Source: Nocardia sp. NBC_00508
GTDB lineage: Bacteria; Actinomycetota; Actinomycetes; Mycobacteriales; Mycobacteriaceae
DNA length: 64,000 nt
Assembly: GCF_036346875.1 (NCBI RefSeq)
Contig: NZ_CP107852.1
Location: forward strand, 3,286,001-3,350,000
Reading direction: 5' to 3'
Shown: in pieces, positions 1 to 8,389 of the stretch
Numbering within the stretch: position 1 is the stretch's first letter
Layout: every line of letters begins with the position of its first letter
The notes under the pieces: generated by a model
Databases searched by the model: none
What the model was told of the DNA's origin: nothing
Seen by the model: the letters and a program-made list of their open reading frames with translations, nothing else
Position numbers and translations under genes: made by a program

Positions 1-2
1 CG

Positions 3-77
3 CTGTTGGCCTGGCCACGGGAATGGGACGACGCGCCCGGGGGTACCGACGTCGAAACGGCGCGTTCGTTAGGCTGA
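3..77 (+). CDS. Possible 3' end of an upstream gene (partial)
   Basis: One frame is open from the window edge to a TGA at 75-77, four bases before the start of the next gene. The 24 codons read like ordinary protein (for example AWPREWDDAPGGTDVE). The fragment is too short to assign, and the other two frames are also open for most of this stretch. Confidence 0.3.
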   Translation: MLAWPREWDDAPGGTDVETARSLG

Positions 78-81
78 CCGC

Positions 82-1170
82 GTGACGGCCAACGGGGAAC
101 TGGCAGGAGAACCTGCGCCGCCGCCCGCGGCGGATTCCCGCCGTCGCAAACTCCGGTGGCTGAAATGGGTGCTCGGCGCCGCCCTGCTGGCCTTGCTGAT
201 CGCCGAGGGCGTGTATCTCTGGCCGCGCCTGCACGAATCGTGGCGCAAACTCACCGAAATTCACTGGGGCTGGCTCGCGGTCGCGATCTGGCTGCAGGCG
301 GTGTCGATGAGCGGTTTCGCCAGAGTGCAGAAGCAGCTGCTCAACGCGGGCGGGGTCGCGGTGAGTCAGCGGAAATCCGTCGCGGTTGTCTACGGGGCGA
401 CCGCGATGTCGGTCAGCCTGCCCGCGGGCCAGGTGTTCTCCACCGCCTTCACCTACCGGCAGACCAGGCGCTGGGGCGCGAGTCCGATCGTCGCCTCCTG
501 GCAGCTGGTGTTCTCCGGTGTGGTCGCGGCGCTGGGACTCGCGCTGCTCGGCGTCGGCGGCACGCTGCTGGCAGGCGGGAACGTCGGCCCATTCAACCTG
601 ATCCTTTCGCTGGCCGCCATCGTCGCGCTGGTATGGGCGGGCAATTACGTCTCACGCAATCCCGGTTCGCTCGAAGCGCTGTTGCGGAGACAGCTCGCGC
701 TGGTCAACCGGCTGCGCAAGCGCCCGAAGGACCGAGGCGCGAACAAGATCGCCGACGTGCTCGACCAGCTGGAGTCGGTAGACCTCGGCAAGCGCGACGG
801 CGTTCTGGTCGCGGTGTGGGCGCTGGTCCATCGCTTCGCCGATGTGGCCTGCCTCGGTGCGGCCTGTTACGCGGTCGGCGCCGACCCGCGTATCGCGGGG
901 CTGCTGCTCGCGTTCGCGGTCGGCAAGGTGGTCGGGTCCATCCCGTTCGCGCCCGGCGGCATCGTCTACGTCGACGCGACACTGATCTACGGCCTCACCG
1001 TCGCCGCGGGTCTGCCCGCCGCGCAGGCGGTCGCCGCGGCGTTCGTCTACCGGGTGGTGAGCTTCGTCCTGGTCGCCATCGTCGGCTGGATCGTATTCCT
1101 GTTCCTGTTCCGGCGACCGCAGGCCGAAGACGCGGAGTTCGAAAAGGAATTCGAGCAACGGCGGCTGTGA
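82..1170 (+). CDS. Lysylphosphatidylglycerol synthase TM-region (YbhN/UPF0104) family membrane protein
   Basis: Integral membrane protein of 362 residues starting at GTG 82. A charged, proline-rich N-terminus (about residues 1-25) is followed by a series of hydrophobic segments, with a basic cytoplasmic loop near residues 185-220. The stretch AVGKVVGSIPFAPGGIVYVDA near residue 280 is typical of the flippase-like domain of the aminoacyl-phosphatidylglycerol synthase family. There is no soluble transferase domain, so this is the stand-alone membrane part; such proteins are thought to move lipids, but the substrate cannot be read here. The C-terminus is acidic and charged (EDAEFEKEFEQRRL). It is followed 64 bp later by a DUF3054 gene on the same strand. 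Confidence 0.8.
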   Translation: MTANGELAGEPAPPPAADSRRRKLRWLKWVLGAALLALLIAEGVYLWPRLHESWRKLTEIHWGWLAVAIWLQAVSMSGFARVQKQLLNAGGVAVSQRKSVAVVYGATAMSVSLPAGQVFSTAFTYRQTRRWGASPIVASWQLVFSGVVAALGLALLGVGGTLLAGGNVGPFNLILSLAAIVALVWAGNYVSRNPGSLEALLRRQLALVNRLRKRPKDRGANKIADVLDQLESVDLGKRDGVLVAVWALVHRFADVACLGAACYAVGADPRIAGLLLAFAVGKVVGSIPFAPGGIVYVDATLIYGLTVAAGLPAAQAVAAAFVYRVVSFVLVAIVGWIVFLFLFRRPQAEDAEFEKEFEQRRL

Positions 1171-1234
1171 GCGGCGGCCGATGGCGTGCCTGGGCCGTGA
1201 CCCCGCATCCCGTCGCCCCACTACGCTTGCCCAC

Positions 1235-1636
1235 GTGAGGAAACTGCTGCCGCTGGTCACGGACGCGCTGCTGGTCATCGTCTTCTGCGCGATCGGAAGG
1301 CGCAGCCACGATGAGGCGGTGCTCGCCGGGCTCCTGCGCACCCTCTGGCCGTTCGCCACCGGGCTGGCCGCGGGCTGGCTCATCGTCGCGTCCAGCCGAT
1401 GGCGGCGCACGGCCGGCGCCGCAGAGTTCGACGGTACTGCCCTGTGGCCCACCGGAATCGCGGTCTGGGTCAGCACACTCGTCGGCGGCATGCTGCTGCG
1501 CGTGGTCAGCGGTCAGGGCACGGCGGTCAGTTTCGTGCTGGTCGCAGGCATCGTGCTCGCGCTCTTCCTGCTCGGCTGGCGCGCGGTGTTCAAAGCCCTG
1601 ACCCGGTCACGGCTCCGGGGTCGCCAGCGCCTGTAA
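1235..1636 (+). CDS. DUF3054 family small membrane protein
   Basis: The open frame begins at 1181, but GTG 1235 gives the family-like start RKLLPLVTDALLVIVFCAIGRRSH. The 133-residue product has about four hydrophobic segments (around residues 5-20, 35-52, 70-90 and 95-115) and ends in a basic tail. DUF3054 proteins are small actinobacterial membrane proteins of unknown function. The last 30 bp overlap, tail to tail, the 3' end of the penicillin-binding-protein-like gene on the other strand, so no terminator separates the two. Confidence 0.78.
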   Translation: MRKLLPLVTDALLVIVFCAIGRRSHDEAVLAGLLRTLWPFATGLAAGWLIVASSRWRRTAGAAEFDGTALWPTGIAVWVSTLVGGMLLRVVSGQGTAVSFVLVAGIVLALFLLGWRAVFKALTRSRLRGRQRL

Positions 1637-3295
1637 CATCCTGGCCGCCATTCGTGGGGTCGCGTCCCTGCTGTCCACGTCTTTGATGTGGACAGCGAAG
1701 ACCAGATCGCCCATCGCCCCGATCAGCCATCCGTCTCGCCCGGCGATCGCGGCGAAGGCGTTGACGTCCCGGTAGCGTCGCACGCTCGCCAGTTCCGGCG
1801 CATTCGTCGCGTCGCGCAGCATGCCACGCAGCCGATCGGTGGTCTCGGGCTTCAGCGGAGCGAGCTGGGCGTCGGTGGTGCTCGGTCGAGCAACCTCGAC
1901 CATCGGCGGCGGCACCGCGCCGCGCGCGATCGTGGCCGCGGCGATCGCCATGCCGAACGGGCTGGCCAGCACCGCGTCCGAACCAGCGCCCTGGACCACC
2001 TGCTCGGCGCTACGGCCCGCGATGGTCAGCCGGCCGGTCACCTCGTCCAAGCCGGGCACCTTGAAGTCGATGCCGACGCCGAGGGCGGTCGCCGCCTCGG
2101 CCGCGTCCTGCACCGAGACCTCCTGCGGCGCCTTCCCTTTGGCCGATGCGGCGACCATGCGGAAAAGCTCCATGGCGCCGCCTACCGGATACAACCCGGT
2201 GAACGCCACCGGTCCATGCTCGCTGGCGTAGCTGTTCTGCGCGACCGCGACCACCGCGCCGCTGGACGGCTGGATCGCCACGATCGAGGCGGGTGTGCCC
2301 ACGCTGACCACCGCGTCCTCGGCGGCACGCTGCAAGCGCTGGTCCATGGTGCCCGCGATGTCCGGTCCCGGCGGGCCCTGCTGCCCGGCGAGCTGTGTGA
2401 TGAACCGGCCGTCCTGCTCGAAAAGCTGGACACCCCACCCGGAGTGCGCCTCCTGGCTTTCCTGCTGCACCTTGCGCAACGCGTCCAGCATCGGTGACCA
2501 GACCCTGCGGTCGGCGGAGATCAGCCGCGGCTGCTTCTCCATCACCACGCCGGGAATCGGCGCCATCCGCGGTTCCAGGATGGCGAAATCACCCTCGCGC
2601 AAGTTCACCGCGACGATCGGCTTGCCTTGCGAGGTGGCCAGCTGCTGCATCAGCGCCGGCCCGGTGATCAGGGGTGCGACCGGCTCGATGGCCGTCGCCA
2701 GTGCGTTGGTCGAGGCGACCGGGTCGGGCAACTTCGCTGGATCGAGCTTGATGACGTTGATGATCTGCTCGGTCATCAACGGCTCACCGACGATGTCGTT
2801 GACCCGCGGGGCCGGCGACGGCAGGGTCCGCACCAACCGGACCGTCCGGTTGTGCGCCAGCTGCGGCATCACCACCGCGGGCTCCCAGGAGATCCGCCAG
2901 CCGATGGCCAGCTTGCGCACGGTGCCCTGCAGGCTGTAGTTCCAGGTCTTCTTCTCGCCGAAGCTCCACTCGACGTCCATGCTGAAGATCCCGGATTGCG
3001 CGTCCAGACCGATGAACTGGGTCTTGCGGTAGTCGACCTTGCCGGGCTGGAGTCCGGTGAACATTTGCTTCAAAGTTGCCGAAGCCGCAGTGGGGTACGA
3101 CGTCAGGTCCGCCGCCTTGGCGTAGTCCTGATCGTCGAGCAGATCCGTGAAGCGCTCTACGACTACCTCGGCTTCATTCTGCTTCTCGTGTATCCCACAC
3201 GACCCGATCGCGAGTGCGAGCGATGCCACCCCCATGAGTGCCATTGCGGCTCGAACGCGAAAGCGGCGGGATCCCCACACATCCATGCATCCCAC
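1607..3295 (-). CDS. Penicillin-binding-protein-like lipoprotein with degenerate active site
   Basis: 562 residues. A hydrophobic N-terminus ends at LAIGSC (Cys33), a plausible though not perfect lipobox. Then come an NTF2-like MecA_N-type domain (about residues 38-150), a dimerisation-type middle region and a transpeptidase-like domain (about 310-560). The fold signature survives (GTMDQRLQRAAEDAV, then SIVAIQPSSGAVVAVA), but the catalytic motifs do not. Where YPPGSTFK is expected the sequence reads YPVGGAMELF (nt about 2160-2190), losing both Ser and Lys. Where AGKTGTAE is expected it reads AGRDGW, followed by LIGAMGDLVFAV. The reading frame is intact and full length, so this looks like a maintained pseudoenzyme, not decay. 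It stands alone. A beta-lactam-binding or scaffold role is conjecture. Confidence 0.8.
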   Translation of the reverse strand: MGCMDVWGSRRFRVRAAMALMGVASLALAIGSCGIHEKQNEAEVVVERFTDLLDDQDYAKAADLTSYPTAASATLKQMFTGLQPGKVDYRKTQFIGLDAQSGIFSMDVEWSFGEKKTWNYSLQGTVRKLAIGWRISWEPAVVMPQLAHNRTVRLVRTLPSPAPRVNDIVGEPLMTEQIINVIKLDPAKLPDPVASTNALATAIEPVAPLITGPALMQQLATSQGKPIVAVNLREGDFAILEPRMAPIPGVVMEKQPRLISADRRVWSPMLDALRKVQQESQEAHSGWGVQLFEQDGRFITQLAGQQGPPGPDIAGTMDQRLQRAAEDAVVSVGTPASIVAIQPSSGAVVAVAQNSYASEHGPVAFTGLYPVGGAMELFRMVAASAKGKAPQEVSVQDAAEAATALGVGIDFKVPGLDEVTGRLTIAGRSAEQVVQGAGSDAVLASPFGMAIAAATIARGAVPPPMVEVARPSTTDAQLAPLKPETTDRLRGMLRDATNAPELASVRRYRDVNAFAAIAGRDGWLIGAMGDLVFAVHIKDVDSRDATPRMAARMLQALATPEP

Positions 3296-3659
3296 TCTTC
3301 ACTCTTGTCACTCCAGTAACAAGACCACCGTACCCGAAAAAGACCAGACCGCGATGCCTCCGTAGCGCGGACGTTACCCATGCTCAGCATCCCAATTTTG
3401 CCCCGGGATCTCGCATCTCGGGGGGTCTTTCATGATCATCGTCCAGCCGCGGGAAGGCAACCGGCGCCGCTACCGTACCGGCCTCCGCGAAAAGTTGCGC
3501 GGTTACCGCCGCACCAGACGTTTCGAATCAATAAATACCCCATTTGCCCCGATTCGAAGCATGCGACCCCCGTTCGCACAGAGCGGAACCCGCGTGCGGA
3601 TTTACCAAGTAATCTTGTAATCAGTAAAGCAACACACCACAGTAAGTAGGTGACCCGCC
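3296..3659. other. Intergenic region between divergent genes
   Basis: 364 bp between the divergent lipoprotein gene and the 3660 gene. No supportable gene. The right half (about 3520-3650) is clearly more AT-rich than its surroundings, with two TAATC blocks near 3610 and 3617, and probably carries the promoter of the 3660 gene. Confidence 0.4.
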
Positions 3660-4256
3660 ATGAGAAACGCACATCGGGGCCGCGGTTTCGGACGACCGGG
3701 CGGCTGGCAGCAGGCCGACCTGCCGGATCCCGCGGACGTGCCCGATTGGTTCGCCGGAAGATTGCCCAGCGACTGGTTCGTCGGCCCTCCGGTCATCGAG
3801 GTGGACCGGGACGAGATCGTCGTCATCGGTGAGCTGCCCCTCCCGCAGCCGGAGAAGCCGGAAGCCGACGACGCCGACGCGCAGACCGACGAAGTACCGC
3901 GCGCGACCAAAGAGGGCGCGGTGGCCCGGTTCCGCGAGTCCACCCGCCCGGCTCGCATGCAGATCGCGAACGAAGCGCAGCACCGCTACCAGCGCAGCGT
4001 CGCCTGGGGTGTCGCGGTGGACGGGGAACGGATCATGTTCACCCACCTGGCCGTTCCCGTCATGACCAGGCTGCGCCAGCCGGAACGCAAGGTGCTCGAC
4101 ACCCTGGTCGACGCGGGCGTGGCCCGTTCCCGCGCCGACGCGCTGGCCTGGACGGTGAAACTGGCCGGCAAGCATGCGGAAGCGTGGCTGGAGGAACTGC
4201 GCGTCGCGATGCGCAAGGTCGACGACCTGCGCTCGGAGGGGCCGCAGGGACTGTAA
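3660..4256 (+). CDS. Conserved-looking hypothetical protein
   Basis: 198 residues starting at ATG 3660, with a purine-rich AAGTAGGTGA just upstream. I do not recognise the family. The N-terminal third is proline- and tryptophan-rich ([26 protein letters not shown]), residues 55-85 are an acidic linker, and the C-terminal half (about 90-198) looks like a compact helical domain with many charged residues. No membrane segment or signal peptide. It precedes aroQ by 58 bp on the same strand and may be co-transcribed with it. Confidence 0.65.
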   Translation: MRNAHRGRGFGRPGGWQQADLPDPADVPDWFAGRLPSDWFVGPPVIEVDRDEIVVIGELPLPQPEKPEADDADAQTDEVPRATKEGAVARFRESTRPARMQIANEAQHRYQRSVAWGVAVDGERIMFTHLAVPVMTRLRQPERKVLDTLVDAGVARSRADALAWTVKLAGKHAEAWLEELRVAMRKVDDLRSEGPQGL

Positions 4257-4314
4257 CGCGGTCGGGGCCGGTCCGGGAGGCGCGGTATCCGGGACGCTCG
4301 GTAAGTTGCTGTGC

Positions 4315-4770
4315 ATGGCTGTGACCGCCGACGCGACGCCGGGCCCGATCCTCGTGCTCAACGGCCCGAATCTGAACATGCTCGGCACCCGGCAACCGGA
4401 GGTGTACGGGGCGGCGACGTTGGACGACGTCGTGGAACTGTGCCAGCGAACCGCAGCGAAGTTCGACCGCGAGATCGTCGCCTTCCAGTCCAACTCCGAG
4501 GGCGCGCTCATCGATCGCATCCATCAGGCGCGGGGCGTCGAGTCGGGCATCGTGATCAATCCCGGCGGACTCACCCATACCTCGGTGGCACTACGGGACG
4601 CGCTGGTGATTCCGGAACTCCCCATCGTCGAGGTGCACATCAGCAATGTGCACGCACGTGAGGAGTTCCGGCACCACTCGTACATCTCCCCGATCGCCAC
4701 CGCCGTGGTCGCGGGAATGGGAATCCAGGGCTACGCCGCCGCCATCGAATTCCTGGCCCGCCCGGTCTGA
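4315..4770 (+). CDS. aroQ: 3-dehydroquinate dehydratase, type II
   Basis: Dehydrates 3-dehydroquinate to 3-dehydroshikimate in the cytoplasmic shikimate pathway. At 151 residues it has the usual type II length. Hallmarks visible in order: [17 protein letters not shown] with the catalytic Arg/Tyr loop, the [11 protein letters not shown] helix, [17 protein letters not shown] (substrate-binding Asn), and [17 protein letters not shown] with the catalytic His. ATG 4315 is used; GTG 4321 is an alternative two codons in. No other shikimate gene is adjacent. Confidence 0.95.
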   Translation: MAVTADATPGPILVLNGPNLNMLGTRQPEVYGAATLDDVVELCQRTAAKFDREIVAFQSNSEGALIDRIHQARGVESGIVINPGGLTHTSVALRDALVIPELPIVEVHISNVHAREEFRHHSYISPIATAVVAGMGIQGYAAAIEFLARPV

Positions 4771-4778
4771 TTCGTCCG

Positions 4779-4810
4779 GTCCGCGAGGCGCCGAGCGTCG
4801 CGGACTTTTC
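4779..4810. terminator. Intrinsic terminator between aroQ and a convergent gene
   Basis: Perfect 8-bp stem GTCCGCGA (4779-4786) / TCGCGGAC (4798-4805) with an 11-nt loop, followed directly by TTTT. It lies between two convergent genes; the T tract favours termination of the plus-strand aroQ transcript. Confidence 0.75.
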
Positions 4811-5260
4811 TCATTCGGCGAGCTGGAAGACCGGAAACCCGGGTGCGATGGCGGAGAGTTCGGCATCAGTGGCGTCTTTCGTCACGCCCTCGAAGAACCT
4901 GCCGACCTCCCAGCCCCACTTCTGCAAGTAGAGCCGTAGCACCGGCACCTTATCGGCGTCGGCCACCTCAGTGGCGGTGAACGCCTCGACCTTGCGACCC
5001 AGCCGCAGCTCGCCCCCGCCCGCCGCCCGCAGGTTACGCACCCATTGCGTATGTCCGCGCGGCGCCACGAGAAAACGCTCACCGTCCTCGCGCACCAGCA
5101 GATTGACCATCGTGGTCCGCCACTCACCGCTCTTGCGTCCACGCACCGCGAGCAGCCGCGATCCCATCACGCTGATCCCCAGCTCGGGCAGCAGATTGAC
5201 GATCCGGTTGAAGAACGGATCCAGTCCGGCCGGGCCGATGTAGCGGGTGCTGTAGTCCAT
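4811..5260 (-). CDS. Nitroreductase / deazaflavin-dependent (Ddn-like) oxidoreductase
   Basis: 149 residues, the normal size for the split-beta-barrel F420H2-dependent Ddn family. Family features are the GSRLLAVRGRKSGEWRTTMVNLL strand pair, then REDGERFLVAPRGHTQWVRNLRAAGGGELRLGRKVEAFTATEV. These enzymes use reduced F420 to reduce quinones, nitroaromatics or other acceptors; the natural substrate cannot be inferred. The gene is monocistronic. A strong inverted repeat 20-45 bp upstream (5279-5305) suggests repressor control. Confidence 0.85.
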   Translation of the reverse strand: MDYSTRYIGPAGLDPFFNRIVNLLPELGISVMGSRLLAVRGRKSGEWRTTMVNLLVREDGERFLVAPRGHTQWVRNLRAAGGGELRLGRKVEAFTATEVADADKVPVLRLYLQKWGWEVGRFFEGVTKDATDAELSAIAPGFPVFQLAE

Positions 5261-5278
5261 GCCCTACTCCTCTATCGT

Positions 5279-5305
5279 GAGCACTGCTCTCTATAGCGAG
5301 AAGTG
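5279..5305. promoter_or_regulatory. Palindromic operator upstream of the Ddn-like gene
   Basis: Two overlapping dyads: GAGCA-C-TGCTC (5279-5289, perfect) and an imperfect 24-bp palindrome from CACT (5282) to AGTG (5305) centred on CTATAG. Size and placement just upstream of the 5260 start suit a TetR-type dimer. No TetR gene is adjacent, so the regulator would be encoded elsewhere. Confidence 0.5.
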
Positions 5306-5492
5306 TTCCACGCCCCGGGCCGCCGAGTCAAGAGCACCGCTCTCTCTCTTTTGGCTCACATCGGTGCGCCGGACATGGCGGACGGGCAGGCGGGGCACCC
5401 AGCGCAGCCAGAGAGCCCAGGTGGGCGACCCTGGCTGCTCAGCCCGCGCCGCCGGTAGCTCGACCAGCTCTGCGAGGTCGAGCAAGGCAGAC

Positions 5493-6371
5493 CTAGGCGT
5501 CGCCGCGGAACAGCGCGTAGGTGGAGATCGGCTTGCCCGCCTGCTCGCTGGCGGCCACGGCCTTGCGCCAGAACGATTGAGCAGTGTGCGAGAGTGTCGC
5601 GTCGACGCCGACCTCCTCGCTCGCGTCGATGACGTGCTGCGCGCCCGCGTCCATCATTTTCAGGCTGGCCAGGGAGGCCCAGCCGCCGTTCTGGTTGGCG
5701 ACCGAGAACTCCTCCATGAAGTAGGGGTACGCGGCCGCCGAACGGATTGCGAACGGGACGAAAGCGGCGATGTCGTGGCCGGAGCGCTCGATCATCGCGA
5801 TCGCCTGATCGAAGGCGAGCAGCCAGGGATGGAAGGTGGTCAACAGCCCCTGGTAGAAGACCTGCGCCAAGCCGTCGTCCGCACCGAGGTACTCCTGCGG
5901 GCTCAACGGGCGCAGCAACTCGGCGTGGGCCTCGAAGACCTCGCGCGGGCCGCTGTAGAAGATGTAGGACGCCGGATGCACGATGTTGTCCCCCGCCGAC
6001 ATGACGCCGCCGGACAGGAACTGCGCGCCGTGCGAGCGAACCCACTCCGCGCCCTTGCGGGCCTTCTCCGGCGAATCGGAGGACAGGTTCGCGATCACCT
6101 TGCCCTTCAGGTGATCGGTCGCCTGGCCGAGCACGTCGTACATGGCCGCGTAGTGGGTGAGGCTGAGCACGATGACCTCGTTGGCATCGAGTGCGTCCGC
6201 GACGGTCGCGGCGCGCTTCGCACCCAGTTCGACCATGGCGTCTACCTTCTCGGGGCTGCGGTTCCACACCGTCACCTCGACGCCTGCGTCCAGGAAGGCC
6301 CGGACCATCGCCTGACCCATCGGACCGAGCCCGACGACGGAGACGGCGCGGGCGGTGGTCTGCTCGGACAT
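5493..6371 (-). CDS. NAD(P)-dependent oxidoreductase, imine-reductase-like
   Basis: 292 residues. An N-terminal Rossmann domain (about 1-165) opens with VSVVGLGPMGQAMVRAFLDAG and VTVWNRSPEK; the NRS after the second strand points to NADPH. The helical C-terminal domain (about 170-292; GADDGLAQVFYQGLLTTFHPWLLAFDQAIAM, then NQNGGWASLASLKMMDAGAQHVIDAS) is the imine-reductase-type domain. Such enzymes reduce cyclic or linear imines; the substrate is unknown. GAAGGGA precedes the start. It is transcribed divergently from an HxlR-family gene 143 bp away, the usual arrangement of a regulated enzyme and its regulator. Confidence 0.85.
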   Translation of the reverse strand: MSEQTTARAVSVVGLGPMGQAMVRAFLDAGVEVTVWNRSPEKVDAMVELGAKRAATVADALDANEVIVLSLTHYAAMYDVLGQATDHLKGKVIANLSSDSPEKARKGAEWVRSHGAQFLSGGVMSAGDNIVHPASYIFYSGPREVFEAHAELLRPLSPQEYLGADDGLAQVFYQGLLTTFHPWLLAFDQAIAMIERSGHDIAAFVPFAIRSAAAYPYFMEEFSVANQNGGWASLASLKMMDAGAQHVIDASEEVGVDATLSHTAQSFWRKAVAASEQAGKPISTYALFRGDA

Positions 6372-6458
6372 GATGTGTCCCTTCGGTTGTCGTTCGGATT
6401 GCTGTCGGCGCCGGAATCCATCGTCGTTCCCGCAGGTAGAGTCGGGAAGACCGAACGT

Positions 6459-6480
6459 CGAGGTGCGGTTGCTTACCTCG
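6459..6480. promoter_or_regulatory. Inverted repeat in the divergent IRED/hxlR promoter region
   Basis: CGAGGT (6459-6464) and ACCTCG (6475-6480), perfect arms with a 10-nt spacer, lie between the two divergent start codons. This is a reasonable site for the neighbouring HxlR-type dimer. The assignment is positional only. Confidence 0.35.
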
Positions 6481-6514
6481 AGGTTCGAAAACAGGTCAAA
6501 GGAGCACGGTGGGC

Positions 6515-6865
6515 ATGAGCAGTGACGCAGATCACGATGTGTGTGGCATGACGGTCGCCATCGACGTCGTCGGCGGCAAGTGGAAACTGCACCTGATGTG
6601 GGTGCTCGGGGCCGGCCCGCAGCGCTTCGGCCAGATTCGCCGGCTGCTCACCGGGGTCAGCGAGAAGGTGCTCGCCGAGAACCTGCGCCAGCTCGAAGCC
6701 GGTGGCGTGGTGCACCGCGAGGTCTATCCGGAAGTCCCGCCGCGGGTCGAATATTCGCTCACCCCGCTCGGTAAGGAACTCGCCGTGGCCCTGCGCCCGC
6801 TCGAGGAGTGGGGCGACCGGCACCGGCACGAACTGGCCGCGAACCTGTTGGCGTCCGCGAGTTAA
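6515..6865 (+). CDS. HxlR-family winged-helix transcriptional regulator
   Basis: 116 residues. Starts considered are GTG 6509 and ATG 6515; AAAGGAG (6498-6504) is better spaced for ATG 6515. It shows the HxlR pattern: an early Cys (VCGMTVAIDVVGGKWK), then FGQIRRLLTGVSEKVLAENLRQLEAGGVVHREVYPEVPPRVEYSLTPLG, giving the recognition helix and wing. The N-terminal Cys is the thiol sensor in some family members (HypR, YodB), but its role here is unknown. It probably controls the divergent imine-reductase-like gene. Its stop codon overlaps that of the convergent glycerate kinase gene by two bases (TTAA). Confidence 0.88.
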   Translation: MSSDADHDVCGMTVAIDVVGGKWKLHLMWVLGAGPQRFGQIRRLLTGVSEKVLAENLRQLEAGGVVHREVYPEVPPRVEYSLTPLGKELAVALRPLEEWGDRHRHELAANLLASAS

Positions 6866-7986
6866 GTCAGCTGTTCGGTCGCGATACGCGCGCCGACGCG
6901 TTCGAGCAGCGACGCCGCGTCGGTCATGCAGCGTGCCGGGTCGGGTTCCAGGTCGGCCAGCGCGTAGCAGCCCGCGAAGCCCGCGGCCCGAATCTCGTCC
7001 GGCTCGAGGAGAGCGCGGCCGACGACAGCGATCACGGGGACGCCCGCCTTCCGAGCCGCCATGCATACGCCGACGGGCGCCTTGCCGTGCAAGCTCTGTC
7101 GATCGAGCGAGCCTTCGCCGGTGACGACGAGGGTGGCGGTGGCGAGCAGGTCGGGAAATTCGAGGAGTTCGAGTACGACCTCGATGCCACTGCGTACCCG
7201 TGCACCCAGCACGGCGAGCGCGCCGAAACCGGTACCGCCCGCGGCTCCCGCACCGGGGTGGCCCGCGAAATCGGGACCCGCGACGAACGCCCAAGTGGCC
7301 AGCGCGGATTCGAGCACCTCTGACTCCGCCGGACCCGCGCCCTTCTGCGGCGCGTACACCGCGACCGCACCGGTCGGCCCCAGCAGCGGATTGTCTACGT
7401 CGCAGGCCAGCGTGAACGTCGTGGCAGCGACTCCGGGGTGCAGGGCGGAGCGGTTCAGTTCCGCGGCTCGCGTCAAAGCTGCTCCGCCTGCGGGCAATTC
7501 CTGTCCGTCGGCGTCCAGGATGCGGGCGCCCAGTGCCTGTAGCATGCCCGCGCCGCCGTCGGTGGAAGCGCTGCCGCCGAGACCGAGCACAATGTCGGTC
7601 ACACCGTGGTCCATGGCGTGCGCCAGGACGACGCCCAACCCGTACGTGCTCGCGGTGAGCGGATCGAGCCGCCCCTCGGGCAAGGCCGACAAACCGACCA
7701 CAGCCGCCAGTTCGACGACGGCCCGCGCCCCGTGCCGGGCATAGGCCGCGCGACGTGGCACACCGGTCGGTCCCGGAGCGGTCAGCTCCACGCGTGTCCA
7801 ACCCGCGGCGACAAACGCCTCCACCGTGCCGTCACCACCATCGGCAACCGGGACCAGCCGGGCATCGGCGTCCGGTGCGCTCCGCGTCAATCCCGCGGCC
7901 AGCGCCGCCGCCACCTGAGGCGCGGAAAGCGATCCCTTGAACTTGTCCGGGGCGAGGATCACCCGAGGAGCGGATATCTGCGTCAC
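6862..7986 (-). CDS. Glycerate kinase (GarK/GlxK family)
   Basis: 374 residues, GTG start. Phosphorylates glycerate in the cytoplasm. Family marks are VILAPDKFKGSLSAPQVAAAL at the N-terminus, VADGGDGTVEAFVAAG, the glycine-rich VLGLGGSASTDGGAGMLQALGA (about residues 130-152), and VVTGEGSLDRQSLHGKAPVGV near residue 280. Members of this family make 2- or 3-phosphoglycerate; which one cannot be told from sequence. It is monocistronic. A glycerate-releasing enzyme, glucosylglycerate hydrolase, is encoded 13 kb away in the same window, a possible but unproven metabolic link. Confidence 0.92.
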   Translation of the reverse strand: MTQISAPRVILAPDKFKGSLSAPQVAAALAAGLTRSAPDADARLVPVADGGDGTVEAFVAAGWTRVELTAPGPTGVPRRAAYARHGARAVVELAAVVGLSALPEGRLDPLTASTYGLGVVLAHAMDHGVTDIVLGLGGSASTDGGAGMLQALGARILDADGQELPAGGAALTRAAELNRSALHPGVAATTFTLACDVDNPLLGPTGAVAVYAPQKGAGPAESEVLESALATWAFVAGPDFAGHPGAGAAGGTGFGALAVLGARVRSGIEVVLELLEFPDLLATATLVVTGEGSLDRQSLHGKAPVGVCMAARKAGVPVIAVVGRALLEPDEIRAAGFAGCYALADLEPDPARCMTDAASLLERVGARIATEQLT

Positions 7987-8389
7987 CCCGACATTCTCGG
8001 ACGCGACGGGGGTGGCCGCACTACGGCCCCGCGGCCTTGGCCCGCCAATCGGGGCGACCGGCGATCCAGGGTGTCAGCGTCCAGCGCGCACAGTGCGACA
8101 CCTCACCGAAGCCGTCTGCGGCCGGGTCTATCCGATCCCGCCCCTGCAACGCGGATGGTCGAGTTCGACGCGCTCACGACACGGGGCATCGTGTCAACCT
8201 CGTCGACCAGCGCACCGCCCCAATGGGCGCAGGCGGACGGAGTTGGTCCCAGAACCGCGCCCGGCCTTGCGAAAGTTGAGCCAGCCGCACAAGGCGGGCC
8301 GAGACTCTCCGGTGCGAACGCGAACGCCGCGAGGACAACCCGGAGCGGGCCGCCAGCACCGCGCCACGCGGACTGCCGCAAGTTGCGCG
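7987..8389. other. Intergenic region, nothing recognised
   Basis: 403 bp upstream of the glycerate kinase start and downstream of the peptidase stop. Open frames here run through in several phases without start-plus-ribosome-site support. No convincing hairpin, repeat or operator was found. It must hold the glycerate kinase promoter. Confidence 0.4.

Noticed and set aside
3380..3649. Small plus-strand open frames between the degenerate PBP gene and the 3660 gene
   Set aside because: No ribosome sites, no protein-like composition and overlapping frames; the region is better read as promoter.
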